Shown here: piece after piece, positions 25,594-34,795 of the stretch
Numbering within the stretch: the first letter of the stretch is position 1
Layout of the letters: each line of letters opens with the position of its first letter
Source: AP-15 sp963832875
GTDB taxonomy: Bacteria; Pseudomonadota; Alphaproteobacteria; ATCC43930; CGMCC-115725
Direction: 5' to 3'
Assembly (NCBI GenBank): GCA_963832875.1
Contig: CAWHWB010000012.1
Coordinates: 73,763 to 137,762, forward strand
Length of the DNA: 64,000 nucleotides
Program-made: the position numbers and the translations under genes
The notes under the pieces: model-generated
Told to the model about the DNA's origin: nothing
Database searches by the model: none
Seen by the model: only the letters and a program-made list of their open reading frames with translations

Positions 25594-26757
25594 TTAGCCG
25601 GACGGCTGGGAGGCGCCCCGCGCGGTCGCGGTAATCTTCGTGACAAGCGACTGCACAACCGGCGATGCGGTCAGCGCCCCGGCGACCCGATGCGCCATGG
25701 CGATACTGCCGGCATCGGTAAAATGAACCAAATCCACATAATGGTGCGCGTCTGGAGGGATCGCATCTTCGTCCCCGACGAGCACGGTTCCATATGATTT
25801 GGCCACCTCGCGAATCACTTGATTATATTGTGCATAACCGGTAAGCAAATCGGCGAGGGTCATATAGGGCATGTAATAAAGGGCGGTGGCGGCCGCTTCC
25901 CGACGTTCCTCGGGTGTGTCTCCGGGACGCAGGCGGGCTGAGAACGTCACGGTGACGACAACCTTTGCGGCCTTTTGGCTGGCGACGACGAGATGTTCGT
26001 AATCCTGGCGGAATTCGGCATCGAGACGGCCCATGTCGAGCTTGATCTTGCCGGACGTGTTCGTCGCCTCGCGCTGCAGACGCATGACTTCGAGGTTCTT
26101 GCCGATCAGGTAGGCGAGCAGCGAGTGCCGGCTCAGCCAGCCCATATTCTCCTCTTGCCCATGCGGGGCAATGCCTTGGGCTTGGGCCAGCCGATAAGCG
26201 TCTGCGCTCAGATCGTTGGTCGCATGATAAATAACGATCATATCCGGCTTGAATTGCGCGACCTGCAGCTCCAGTCGGCGCAGCGACGATTGAGTGGTGT
26301 AGCCGGGAACAGCGGCGTTGATGTAATCGAGGTCCAGTGCTGGCCAATGCCGATGAAGAGCTTTCACGACCAGCGCCGGCCAAGTCATAGCGTTGCTGCT
26401 GACTTCGGCGCAGTAGGTCGTCGAGGCGCCAAGAAAAGCGATACGCAACCGTCCCGGCGGCTTTTCCCTGGGGATCTCCGGGCTGCGGAAGCCGAAGGAG
26501 TTGATGCGGATCGGGCCAAATTGGCTGTTGGGGATCGGGATGCGCAGTCCGGTAGCCGGGTCGATTTCATAAGTTTGGTCGACCCCCCAAAACGTTCCGC
26601 CGTGTTTTATCTCGCTGCGGATACGGACCGCGGCTTCTGCGGCCAGCAGCAGCAGCACGCAGATCGCCAGCACCGTCGTCGCGAGCACCGCCCCGCGCTG
26701 CCAGGCCGACAGTCGGTCAAAGCGGTTCGGCGGGCCCGGGTTGCGCATCGGGGGCAT
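25594..26757 (-). CDS. membrane-anchored SGNH/GDSL-like hydrolase
   Basis: 387 residues from the ATG at 26757; the longer open frame upstream is antisense shadow of the carbamoyltransferase gene. One N-terminal helix (AVLATTVLAICVLLLLAAEAAV), then an SGNH domain: block I RIAFLGASTTYC (Ser in GAS), VIYHATNDLSAD (Asn/Asp block III), and DLVHFTDAGSIAMAHRVA with the C-terminal His. The Ser block is GAS rather than GDS. Last gene of a five-gene operon, 11 bp after the carbamoyltransferase; it may act on a carbamoylated or acylated envelope product. Confidence 0.8.
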   Translation of the reverse strand: MPPMRNPGPPNRFDRLSAWQRGAVLATTVLAICVLLLLAAEAAVRIRSEIKHGGTFWGVDQTYEIDPATGLRIPIPNSQFGPIRINSFGFRSPEIPREKPPGRLRIAFLGASTTYCAEVSSNAMTWPALVVKALHRHWPALDLDYINAAVPGYTTQSSLRRLELQVAQFKPDMIVIYHATNDLSADAYRLAQAQGIAPHGQEENMGWLSRHSLLAYLIGKNLEVMRLQREATNTSGKIKLDMGRLDAEFRQDYEHLVVASQKAAKVVVTVTFSARLRPGDTPEERREAAATALYYMPYMTLADLLTGYAQYNQVIREVAKSYGTVLVGDEDAIPPDAHHYVDLVHFTDAGSIAMAHRVAGALTASPVVQSLVTKITATARGASQPSG

Positions 26758-26768
26758 AGCCGCCGGGC

Positions 26769-28607
26769 TCAGTCTGGGTCGAACCGGTCGCGATAGTCGA
26801 GGCGCAGCGCCGGGTCCTGGTCTTCCTTGCGCAGGAAACAGTTGCCGGCGACGAGCACGTCGATCTCGCTGCCCATGAAGCAGCGGAACGCATCCTCCGG
26901 GGTGCACACGATCGGCTCGCCACGCACGTTGAAGCTGGTGTTGACCAGGACCGGGCAACCGGTCAGCGCCTTGAACCGGGTCAAGAGCGCGTGGTAGCGC
27001 GGATTGGTCTCGCGGTGGACGGTTTGGATCCGGGCCGAGTAATCGACGTGGGTGACCGCCGGGATCTCCGAGCGCGGCACGTTCAATTTGTCGATGCCAA
27101 AGAGGTTGCGCTCGGTTTCGCTCATTTCGCGGCGCCGCCGATCGACGACGTCGGCGACCATCAGCATATAGGGGCTGTCGGTGTCGAGCTCGAACCACTC
27201 GGCCACGTCCTCGCGCAATACCGAGGGGGCAAACGGGCGGAAGCTTTCGCGATATTTGACTTTGAGGTTGAGGGTACGCTGCATCGAGGGGCTGCGCGCA
27301 TCGGCCAGGATCGAGCGCGCGCCGAGCGCCCGCGGGCCGAATTCCATGCGACCTTGAAACCAGCCGACGGCGCTCTCCGCCGCGAGCGCGGACGCGGTGC
27401 GCTCGATGACCTCGTCGTCGCCGAGTTCCGCGAAAACCGCCCCGGCTGCGATCAGCCGCTGCCGGATCTCGCCGTCCGCGAAGGCGGGGCCGAGATAGCT
27501 TCCGGACATGCCGTCGAGCTCGTTGGAGAGATGGCGCGGCTGGTCGAGTTCGAGATGGTAGGCGGCGAGTGCCGCACCGAGCGAGCCGCCGGCATCGCCG
27601 GCTGCGGGCTGCACCCAGATATTGTCGAAATGGCTGTCGCGCAGCACCTTCCCGTTGGCGACGCAGTTGAGCGCCACCCCGCCGGCAAGACACAGATTGC
27701 GCGCGCCGGTCTCGACCGCCAGCGCTCGGGTCAGCCGCAGGATCGCCTCTTCGGTGACGCTCTGGATCGAGGCCGCGAGATCCATGTGCACCGGCTCGAG
27801 CCATTCCTCCGGCGTTCTCGCCGGCACCCCGAACAATTCGGCAAAGCGCTCGTTGGTCATCCGCAAACCGGTGCAGTAGTCGAAATACTCCTGGTTGAGG
27901 CGAAAACTGCCGTCTTCCTTTAGATCGATCAGATGATCGAGAATGGTCTGGGCAAAGCGCGGCTCTCCATAGGGCGCGAGCCCCATGACCTTGTACTCGC
28001 CCGAATTGACCCGGAAGCCGGTGAAATAGGTAAAGGCCGAGTAGAGCAGACCCAACGAGTGCGGAAAATGGATCTCCTTCAGCATCGTGATCCGGTTGCC
28101 GCGGCCGACCCCTGCCGAGGTCGTGGCCCATTCGCCGACCCCGTCCATGGTCAGAATAACCGCGTCCTCGTACGGGGACGGGAAAAAGGCCGAGGCGGCA
28201 TGGCTCAAATGGTGCTCGGAAAACAGCAGCCGGTTCTGCCAGTCGAAGCCGGGCGCCATCTCCTTCAGCTTGTCGCTGAGCTTGCGTTTCTGAAAGAGCT
28301 TGTCCTTGAGCCACAGCGGCATCGCCATGCGGAACGAGCGGAACCCGTGCGGTGCGAAGGCCAGATAGGTCTCGAGCAGGCGCTCGAACTTTAAGAACGG
28401 CTTGTCGTAAAAGGCGACGCGGTCGACCTCGCCGAGACCGATGCCGGCTTCGGCCAAGCAATAGGCGATAGCGTTCTGGGGATACCGACTGTCGAATTTC
28501 CGGCGGGTGAACCGCTCCTCCTGCGCCGCCGCGACGACCCGGCCGTCCTCGATCAGCGCCGCGGCGCCGTCATGATAAAACGCCGAAATGCCGAGGATGC
28601 GCATCAA
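26769..28607 (-). CDS. carbamoyltransferase, NodU/CmcH family
   Basis: 612 residues. N-terminal Kae1-like/ASKHA domain: ILGISAFYHDGAAALIEDGRVVAAAQEERFTR, FSEHHLSHAASAFFPSP with the metal-binding His pair, ILTMDGVGEW, LCLAGGVALNCVANGK. C-terminal YrdC-like part: VGWFQGRMEFGPRALGARSILADARSP, VNTSFNVRGEPIVCTPEDA. These enzymes move the carbamoyl group of carbamoyl phosphate onto hydroxyls of sugars or natural products (NodU, TobZ, saxitoxin SxtI). The acceptor is unknown. Flanked by a methyltransferase and an SGNH hydrolase and near SxtJ/DUF5989 genes, as in saxitoxin-type carbamoylation loci. Confidence 0.92.
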   Translation of the reverse strand: MMRILGISAFYHDGAAALIEDGRVVAAAQEERFTRRKFDSRYPQNAIAYCLAEAGIGLGEVDRVAFYDKPFLKFERLLETYLAFAPHGFRSFRMAMPLWLKDKLFQKRKLSDKLKEMAPGFDWQNRLLFSEHHLSHAASAFFPSPYEDAVILTMDGVGEWATTSAGVGRGNRITMLKEIHFPHSLGLLYSAFTYFTGFRVNSGEYKVMGLAPYGEPRFAQTILDHLIDLKEDGSFRLNQEYFDYCTGLRMTNERFAELFGVPARTPEEWLEPVHMDLAASIQSVTEEAILRLTRALAVETGARNLCLAGGVALNCVANGKVLRDSHFDNIWVQPAAGDAGGSLGAALAAYHLELDQPRHLSNELDGMSGSYLGPAFADGEIRQRLIAAGAVFAELGDDEVIERTASALAAESAVGWFQGRMEFGPRALGARSILADARSPSMQRTLNLKVKYRESFRPFAPSVLREDVAEWFELDTDSPYMLMVADVVDRRRREMSETERNLFGIDKLNVPRSEIPAVTHVDYSARIQTVHRETNPRYHALLTRFKALTGCPVLVNTSFNVRGEPIVCTPEDAFRCFMGSEIDVLVAGNCFLRKEDQDPALRLDYRDRFDPD

Positions 28608-28620
28608 CTTCTCCGAACCT

Positions 28621-29667
28621 TCAGGGGCGCTTGCGCCCGATCATGATGAACAGCCCGCCGTCCCGGCCGCCGGTCAGCAGCATCTGCAGCTGGGCCGCGA
28701 TCCGCTCTGTCCGGGTTCCCCGAGGATGCGGTTCGAACAGTCGGGCAGAAGTTGAAAAGGGGCTGCCGTCGGCCGCCGGAATGGATGACAGGAAGTCGAC
28801 CCCGCCGCCATCGAACCAGCCCAGCACCTCGTCGATCGAGTGGCGGGTTTCATGGGGATGGCGATACTGGTCGCGAAACCAGGCCTGCCACCGGCCTTCG
28901 TTCAGCCGTGCTGAAGTGAGCCGCCGATCGAGGAAATAGACCGCCGGACCAAATCGTTCGAAAGCCCACCGGCGCCACAGGGTCGGCAGGCGCGCATAGC
29001 TGTTGTAGAGACCGATCAAGATCAGGCCGCCGGGCTTGACCTTGCGCAGGAGCGCCTCGAAGCCGAGGCGCGCGTCGCCGGTGTGATGCAGCACGCCGTT
29101 CGAGATCGCCACATCGAGGCTGCCGTCTCGAAGCGGGGGCCGGAACAGGTTCATCTGCAAAAAGGCGGCGTTCGCGATCCGATACCTCTCGCGGAAGCCG
29201 TTCGCCAGCAGCAAGGAATTGAGGCAGACATCGCCGCCGATCACCCGGCGCCGCCACGACAGACCGAGAAAGTTCGTCAGCTGGCCGGTTCCGCAGCCGG
29301 CTTCGAGCACGATAGCGCCATCGGGGAGCTGTTCGTCGAGCGCGGCGGCAAACACGCCTTGCCGCGCCTTGCCGATCAAGCTTTCGCGCGATTCGATATC
29401 GTCGTAATTGGGGAACGGAGTTTCCTCATAAAAAGCCTTGACCGTTTCGGTGACGTCGTGATCCGAGATCGCCGCATCGACCGGCGCGAACAGCTTCGGG
29501 ATGCCGTCATCGACGGGGTAAAGCCGCCCGCCGCCGTCGGTGAACCAGCCGTCCTGGCCAGGGATCAGAGCCGCCCCGGTGAGGGGACATTGCAGGATGC
29601 CGGCGCAGTCGCGCAGCGCGGACGGCGGCGGCGTGCGCGCCTGGGTCTCGATCCGGACCGAACTCAT
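28621..29667 (-). CDS. SAM-dependent methyltransferase with N-terminal Trm112-like segment
   Basis: 348 residues. Residues 25-60 (LQCPLTGAALIPGQDGWFTDGGGRLYPVDDGIPKL) look like a Trm112-type segment with its Cys lost except one. A class I methyltransferase domain follows: ETPFPNYDD, VLEAGCGTGQLTNFL (SAM loop), GGDVCLNSL, SNGVLHHTGDARLGFEALLRKVKPGGLILIGLYN. 13 bp upstream of the carbamoyltransferase and 6 bp after DUF5989. The target is probably the same product that is carbamoylated. Confidence 0.85.
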   Translation of the reverse strand: MSSVRIETQARTPPPSALRDCAGILQCPLTGAALIPGQDGWFTDGGGRLYPVDDGIPKLFAPVDAAISDHDVTETVKAFYEETPFPNYDDIESRESLIGKARQGVFAAALDEQLPDGAIVLEAGCGTGQLTNFLGLSWRRRVIGGDVCLNSLLLANGFRERYRIANAAFLQMNLFRPPLRDGSLDVAISNGVLHHTGDARLGFEALLRKVKPGGLILIGLYNSYARLPTLWRRWAFERFGPAVYFLDRRLTSARLNEGRWQAWFRDQYRHPHETRHSIDEVLGWFDGGGVDFLSSIPAADGSPFSTSARLFEPHPRGTRTERIAAQLQMLLTGGRDGGLFIMIGRKRP

Positions 29668-29673
29668 GGCCGT

Positions 29674-29826
29674 TCAGAACAGCGTGTAGATAAACGGAGC
29701 GATCGCCGAGCCCTCGACCAGCACCACCAGCCCGCCGATCAAGCAGACCATCACGATAACCGGCGTCAGCCAGAATTTCTTGCGGCTGCGCAGAAAGATC
29801 CACAGCTCCTTTGCAAAGTCGAGCAT
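29674..29826 (-). CDS. DUF5989 (SxtK-like) small membrane protein
   Basis: 50 residues: MLDFAKELWIFLRSRKKFWL, a hydrophobic helix (VIVMVCLIGGLVVLVEGS) and IAPFIYTLF. This is the DUF5989 family, the tiny partner found beside SxtJ and NodU/SxtI-type carbamoyltransferases. It lies 8 bp after the SxtJ-like gene. The open frame extends upstream but only as SxtJ shadow. Confidence 0.8.
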   Translation of the reverse strand: MLDFAKELWIFLRSRKKFWLTPVIVMVCLIGGLVVLVEGSAIAPFIYTLF

Positions 29827-29834
29827 CGGCGCCC

Positions 29835-30299
29835 TCAAAACTGCCGGGTCATCGAGGTTTGCCGATCGCCTTGTGAGGTGCGGCCAAGCCAGTAGCTCGG
29901 GCTGTCGCGTTCGAAGCGGACCCGCAGAGGGTCCTTGCCGGTCAGACGCATGACGACGCCGACCGGGGTCAGGACGAAAAAGAACAGCAGGCCCATGATG
30001 ATCGGCGTCGTAACCTTCGACAGCAGCAGCGCCAGGCGCCGCCAACCGCGGTTGAGCGGGCCGAGCAGTGCCGGCATGAACAGGGCCGCGGCGAGAAACA
30101 GCACTGCGATGGCTCCCCAGCCGAACTCGCTGCTCCTGCCTTTCCACGCGGCAAGCACGGCCGCGGCGCCCGCCAATGCCCCGAACAACAGGCCGAACGA
30201 CCGGTCCGAAGACCCTGCGGCCGGGCCTTCGCCCTCCAGCGATTCGTGCCAATTTCCGTCCGGGCCGGTCACAGGTGTGTCTGCCTCATTTGGTTGCAT
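29835..30299 (-). CDS. SxtJ-family membrane protein
   Basis: 154 residues from the ATG at 30299. A polar N-terminus of about 33 residues, then three hydrophobic segments (FGLLFGALAGAAAVLAAW, AIAVLFLAAALFMPALLG, IIMGLLFFFVLTPVGVVMRL) and a C-terminal GKDPLRVRFERDSPSYWLGR motif typical of SxtJ. SxtJ occurs with SxtI carbamoyltransferase in the saxitoxin cluster and in many non-toxic bacteria, role unknown. A TATAAT directly abuts this ATG, so the true start may be the in-frame GTG about 10 codons further in. Confidence 0.8.
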   Translation of the reverse strand: MQPNEADTPVTGPDGNWHESLEGEGPAAGSSDRSFGLLFGALAGAAAVLAAWKGRSSEFGWGAIAVLFLAAALFMPALLGPLNRGWRRLALLLSKVTTPIIMGLLFFFVLTPVGVVMRLTGKDPLRVRFERDSPSYWLGRTSQGDRQTSMTRQF

Positions 30300-30305
30300 A
30301 TTATA
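30300..30305 (-). promoter_or_regulatory. candidate -10 box for the carbamoyltransferase operon
   Basis: TATAAT on the minus strand ends one base before the ATG at 30299. If used, the transcript would start inside the first codons, giving a leaderless or internally started SxtJ gene. No good -35 is visible. Confidence 0.3.
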
Positions 30306-30479
30306 CGCAAGGCAGCAACAAAGGAACGCGGAAATAAAGTTAATCCCGGCGCCGTGATACTGCCGCGGGCGCGGTCGTTTGCGTTCGCTGGCGAGTTTCT
30401 CCGGCGCGGCGATACTGTTGCGGGCGCGGCGCGGCCAAGGGCGTTCTCTCGGCACTCGTTTTCCTCTACACCGAGCCCC

Positions 30480-32030
30480 ATGACCCTTTTGCGTTCGGTT
30501 GCGACGGTCGGCTCCTACACGCTGGTCAGCCGCGTCATGGGCTTTGTCCGCGATATCCTGACCGCGGCGCTGTTGGGCGCCGGGCCGGTGGCGGATGCGT
30601 TCTTTGTCGCGCAGCGGCTGCCCAACCTGTTTCGCAGCCTGTTTGCTGAGGGCGCCTTCAGCGCCGCCTTCGTCCCGCTGTTTGCCGGCGCCATTGCCGA
30701 GCACGGCAAGGAAAGGGCTCGGGTCTTTGCCGAGGACGCGCTCGCGGTGCTGCTCGCGGCGCTGTTGGTCTTCGTCCTCGCCGGTGAGATCTTCATGCCG
30801 GTGGTGATGCGGATCATCGCCCCCGGCTTTGGCGAAGACCCGGCCAAGTTCGCGCTCGCCGTGGCGCTCGCCCGGATCACCTTTCCCTATCTGTTGTTTA
30901 TCGCACTGGTGGCGCTGCAAGGGGGCGTATTGAACTCGGTCGATCGGTTTGCCGCCGCCGCGGCGACGCCGATCCTGTTGAACCTGTTTCTGATCGCGGC
31001 GCTGCTGCTGATGGACCGGTTCCACTGGCGTGACGGCCGGGCCCTCGCTTGGGCGATCACGGCCGCCGGACTCGCCCAGTTTCTGTGGCTGATGTTTTCC
31101 TGCGGGCGCGCCGGGTTGGCGTTGCGCCTGCCGCGGCCGCGGCTGACGCCGGGCGTGCGCCGCACTCTGGCGATCATGGGGCCGGGTGCCATCGGCGCCG
31201 GGGTCACCCAGGTCAATCTGTTGATCTCGACCGCGCTCGCCTCGTTGCTGCCGGGCGGTTCGGTTTCGTATCTCTATTACGCCGACCGGCTGAACCAGCT
31301 GCCGCTCGGCGTTGTCGGCATCGCCGTCGGCACCGCGATCCTGCCGCCCTTGTCGCGCCAGCTGCGGCTCGGCGACGTTCAGGGCGCGGTCGCGACGCAA
31401 AATCGCGGGATCGAGCTCGCATTGCTGCTGACGCTCCCGGCGGCGGTGGCGTTGGCGGCGCTGGCCGGGCCGATCTTCGCGGTCTTGTTCCAGCGCGGCG
31501 CGTTCACCGCGGCCGATACCGCCGCCACCGCCGCGGCGCTCGCCGCCTATGCCGCCGGGCTGCCGGCCTTTGTCCTGGTCAAGGTGGTGGCGCCGGCGTT
31601 TTTCGCCCGCCACGACACCAAGACCCCGGTCAAGATCGCGGTCGCGGCGATGGCGGTCAATCTCGTGCTGACGCTGGTGCTGATGCAGTTTCTGGCCCAT
31701 GTCGGGATTGCGCTCGCGACTACCTGCGCCGGATGGGTCAACGCGCTGAGCCTGCTCGTCGTGCTGGTGCGGCGCGGGCACTTCCGGCTCGACCGCCGCG
31801 CCCGGCGCAATCTGCCGCGGGTGGCTGCGGCGGCGCTCGGCATGGGGGCGGCGCTGGCGCTGCTGCGCCTGCCGCTGGCGGCGGCGTTTGCTGGGCCGGC
31901 GCCAGTACGGATCGCGGCGCTCCTCGGACTCATTGGCGCCGGGTTCTCCGCCTTCGCCGTGCTGGCGTTAGCCCTCGGCATCGCCGACTGGCGCGATCTC
32001 CTGGGGCGGCTGCGCCGGCAACCGGCTTGA
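30480..32030 (+). CDS. murJ: lipid II flippase MurJ
   Basis: 516 residues from the ATG at 30480 (upstream open frame rejected). MVF/MurJ family with about 14 helices: LLRSVATVGSYTLVSRVMGFVRDIL, DAFFVAQRLPNLFRSLFAEGAFSAAFVPLF, LNSVDRFAAAAATPILLN, GSVSYLYYADRLNQLPLGVVGIAVGTAILPPLS, FFARHDTKTPVKI. It flips lipid II across the inner membrane for peptidoglycan synthesis. trpS follows after 31 bp, a common alphaproteobacterial arrangement. Divergent from the SxtJ operon. Confidence 0.93.
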   Translation: MTLLRSVATVGSYTLVSRVMGFVRDILTAALLGAGPVADAFFVAQRLPNLFRSLFAEGAFSAAFVPLFAGAIAEHGKERARVFAEDALAVLLAALLVFVLAGEIFMPVVMRIIAPGFGEDPAKFALAVALARITFPYLLFIALVALQGGVLNSVDRFAAAAATPILLNLFLIAALLLMDRFHWRDGRALAWAITAAGLAQFLWLMFSCGRAGLALRLPRPRLTPGVRRTLAIMGPGAIGAGVTQVNLLISTALASLLPGGSVSYLYYADRLNQLPLGVVGIAVGTAILPPLSRQLRLGDVQGAVATQNRGIELALLLTLPAAVALAALAGPIFAVLFQRGAFTAADTAATAAALAAYAAGLPAFVLVKVVAPAFFARHDTKTPVKIAVAAMAVNLVLTLVLMQFLAHVGIALATTCAGWVNALSLLVVLVRRGHFRLDRRARRNLPRVAAAALGMGAALALLRLPLAAAFAGPAPVRIAALLGLIGAGFSAFAVLALALGIADWRDLLGRLRRQPA

Positions 32031-32061
32031 CCCAAACCCGGCCGCGGCGATAACACGCGGC

Positions 32062-33061
32062 ATGAACCGCATCTTCTCCGGCATCCAGCCGACCGGCAAC
32101 CTGCATCTCGGCAACTACCTCGGCGCGATCCGCAACTGGGTGGCATTGCAGCAGGATTACGAGTGCATCTTTTGCATCGTCGACCTGCACGCGCTGACCC
32201 TGCCGCAGGACCCGGTGCTGCTGCGCGCCAACACTCGCGAGGTGACCGCCGCCTACATCGCCGCCGGCATCGACCCCGAACGCTGCACGATCTTCAATCA
32301 GAGCATGGTCTCCGCGCATGCCGAGCTCGCCTGGCTGCTCGCCTGCCTGACCCCGCTGGGCTGGCTCAACCGAATGACGCAATTCAAGGAAAAGGCCGGC
32401 AAGCAGCGCGATATGGCCGGGCTCGGCCTTTACGCCTATCCGGTGCTGATGGCCGCCGACATCCTGGTCTACCGGGCGACCCACGTGCCGGTCGGCGAGG
32501 ACCAGAAGCAGCATTTGGAGCTCGCGCGCGACATCGCCGGAGCCTTCAACCGCCGCTACGAGCGTGATTTTTTCCCGCTGCCCGAGCCGCTGATCTTCGG
32601 CGAGGGGACAAGGGTCATGAGCCTGCGCGACGGCAACAGCAAGATGTCGAAATCGGACACATCCGACTACTCGCGCATCAACATGACCGACGAAGCCGAA
32701 CTCGATCGCGTTGAAGATCCGCCGCGCCAAGACCGATCCGGAGCCGCTGCCGGCGACGGTCGAGGCGCTCGAACGGCGGCCGGAAGCAGATAATCTGGTC
32801 GGCATCTATGCGGCACTCGCCGATCTGTCGCGCGAACAGGCGCTGGCCCGTTTCGCCGGCAAGAATTTCTCGGAATTCAAGGAGGCGCTGTCGGAGCTGG
32901 CGGTCGAGGCGCTGGGGCGGATCGGCGGCAAGATGCGTCGTCTCCTGGCCGATCCCGGCTATATCGACGCGGTGCTGCGGCGCGGCGCCGAGCGGGCCGG
33001 CGCAATCGCCGACCCGGTATTGCGCGAGGTGCAAGAGATCAGCGGACTGTTGCGCCCCTGA
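32062..33061 (+). pseudogene. trpS: tryptophanyl-tRNA synthetase, interrupted by a one-base frameshift
   Basis: The first frame (32062 onward) encodes the Rossmann domain with the HIGH-like PTGNLHLGNYLG (10-21), VGEDQKQHLELARDIA and KMSKS (194-198), then degrades after MTDEAE into Arg-rich sequence and stops at 32793. The +1 frame continues exactly where expected: SIALKIRRAKTDPEPLP, through FAGKNFSEFKEALSELAVEAL, to a stop at 33061. A single extra base near 32698-32701 accounts for it. The joined protein would have about 332 residues, the family norm. trpS is normally essential, so sequence error is at least as likely as inactivation, unless a second copy exists. Confidence 0.85.
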
Positions 33062-33212
33062 GCAAACGGTCGAAGCCCGGCGCGCGCGGCCTGATCGGCC
33101 GCTCGGACCCCTGCGGCCGGCAAACCGGGCCTACCCGGAAGTTGATTGCAAGATGCGAGCAATGGCCGAGGCCAAGACAATGCTTTTGGGCGCGCGGGGG
33201 TAGGGCCCGCCG

Positions 33213-33707
33213 ATGAGCGACGACCGCGCCGAGCGCGACCAGATCGAAAGGGCGGCTGCGCACCCCCGAAGAGCGGTCCCGCATCGCCCAGGTCGCCGGC
33301 GGCACCGGCTGGTTCGAATGGGACCAAGCAACGGATTCCTGGCAATCGACACCCCCTATCGCGACCCTGTTCGGGTCGATCCGCAAACGCCGAGGCCGTC
33401 GTTTTCGCAATGGGAACCGGCGATCTTTATCGACGACATTCCAAAGCTGCACGCCGCCGCCGATGCCGCGAAGGCGACCGGCGCGTTTTACGTCGAATTT
33501 CGCGTCAGGCATGCGGATGCGAGCGTCCATTGGATTGCCGGCAAGGGCGAGGCGGCCGTGGAGTTCGGCTGGGAGCGCTGGATCGGCCGCCACGGCGCCT
33601 TTGTCGGGATGCACGGCTTTGGCGCCTCCTCCCCCGGCGAAGCTCTCTTCCCCCATTTCGGCATCACCGCTGAAAAAGTCGCCGAAGCCGCCCGGTTGCT
33701 GCTATAG
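33213..33707 (+). pseudogene. PAS-domain protein with two compensating frameshifts
   Basis: The frame starting at ATG 33213 begins plausibly (MSDDRAERDQIERA). The +1 frame from about 33252 to 33372 encodes PAS-like RLRTPEERSRIAQVAGGTGWFEWD and STPPIATLFG, and the first frame resumes with VDPQTPRPSFSQWEPAIF, DDIPKLHAAADAAKATGAFYVEFRVRHADASVHWIAGKG. Together this is one PAS_3-type sensor fold with no output domain. Stop at 33705-33707. Confidence 0.6.
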
Positions 33708-33901
33708 GTTCCGGCGCGAGCCTTTAAAGGCCAGGCCGCCTCCCTAACGCCAAGCACGTGCCGCCGAACCCGGACGCTCGCCAGGGCGCGTGCCACTATC
33801 GACGTCAGCGCCGCTTGCTGAAAACCAGTAGGTTGCGATACTCTCTTCCACAACAAGCAAAAATTCGGCATTGTATTGGCCTTAAAAATGGAGGGAGGGC
33901 G

Positions 33902-34555
33902 ATGCGCTTATCAAGACGAGCCGCACAGGGCAACGTGTTCTCAATGGTAGTACTCGGCATGGCTGCCATACTCCTCGCTTTCGCGCCGCCGACGGCGCGA
34001 GCCGCCGGAGGTGCGGAGAATTACGACTTCCAGATTTGCCACGGATATTTTGCGCTTTGCGCCGCCTCGACCTGTAAGCCGACCGGCGGGCAGATCACGG
34101 TCAGAACCGCAACCGGCGGCACCGCGACCTTTCCGGAGGCGAATTGCAAGTGCCCGGTCATTCTCGGTCCGTCGATCGCCAACCTGGCCGGAGGCAACAT
34201 GAAAGGTTCTTGCGTGCCGGAACCGGGCCAAATCTGGTCGACCTATCAGCCCAGATCAAACATTCCGCAGGAGATCACCAATTGGGTCCCGACCTTGCCG
34301 CAGGCCGCAGCACCGCCGCTGTTCTGCCCGAAGACCCGCAATCTCGGAAATCAGTTGGTCAACTGCTTCAGCTTCGCCTGCGATTCACAGACTTATATCA
34401 ATAATGTCCCGGTGGTGACCTGTCACTGCCCGATCGGAGAATTGCTGGCCGGCACCGCGGTTCCGGCGCACACCTCGTTTTTGACGCAGGCCGGTCAGGG
34501 CGACCCGGCCTTCTGTGCCGATCACCCCGTCTCCGGCCCGATTTCGTTACCCTAG
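33902..34555 (+). CDS. secreted cysteine-rich protein of unknown family
   Basis: 217 residues from the ATG at 33902, after a strong GGAGGGAGGG RBS. A signal peptide with a hydrophobic core (VFSMVVLGMAAILLAFAPP) cuts near ARAAGG. The mature part has about ten Cys in two related-looking halves: CHGYFALCAASTCKPTGG..CKCPVILG and CFSFACDSQTY..VTCHCPIGE. Two CxC-P motifs suggest an internal duplication of a disulfide-rich module. It sits beside a DUF1254/DUF1214 gene. I do not recognise the family. Confidence 0.7.
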   Translation: MRLSRRAAQGNVFSMVVLGMAAILLAFAPPTARAAGGAENYDFQICHGYFALCAASTCKPTGGQITVRTATGGTATFPEANCKCPVILGPSIANLAGGNMKGSCVPEPGQIWSTYQPRSNIPQEITNWVPTLPQAAAPPLFCPKTRNLGNQLVNCFSFACDSQTYINNVPVVTCHCPIGELLAGTAVPAHTSFLTQAGQGDPAFCADHPVSGPISLP

Positions 34556-34598
34556 TGGAAAGAACCTGACGGACGGCTCCCGTCCGTGCGTCCCGGCG

Positions 34599-34676
34599 CG
34601 AGATTGCTTCGTCGCTGCGCTTCTCGCAATGACAAGCGACTTACGCCGTCATTGCGAGCGAAGCGAAGCAATCTCG
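34599..34676. repeat. large imperfect inverted repeat
   Basis: Left arm 34599-34633 (CGAGATTGCTTCG...CTCGCAATGAC) and right arm 34648-34676 (GTCATTGCGAGCGAAGCGAAGCAATCTCG) pair almost completely. The core CATTGCGAGCGAAGCGAAGC is a widespread intergenic palindromic element. A second small hairpin (GGACGG/CCGTCC) precedes it at 34571-34585. Confidence 0.75.
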
Positions 34677-34795
34677 ATCCGTTGCTCCCCGGGACCCGGT
34701 GCCGGTACTTACCACTAGCTGCGTCCGACCAAGGCGATGCACGGATTGTTACCAAGGCAATCCGAGAACAGCTAAAGGATCAAGGGAGACTTGCC

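Noticed and set aside
26769..28461. N-terminal extension of the SGNH hydrolase frame across the carbamoyltransferase
   Set aside because: Arg/Pro-rich shadow of the carbamoyltransferase; the real start is ATG 26757.
30300..31781. Long Arg/Gln-rich minus-strand extension of the SxtJ frame under murJ
   Set aside because: Antisense shadow of murJ with no recognisable domain.
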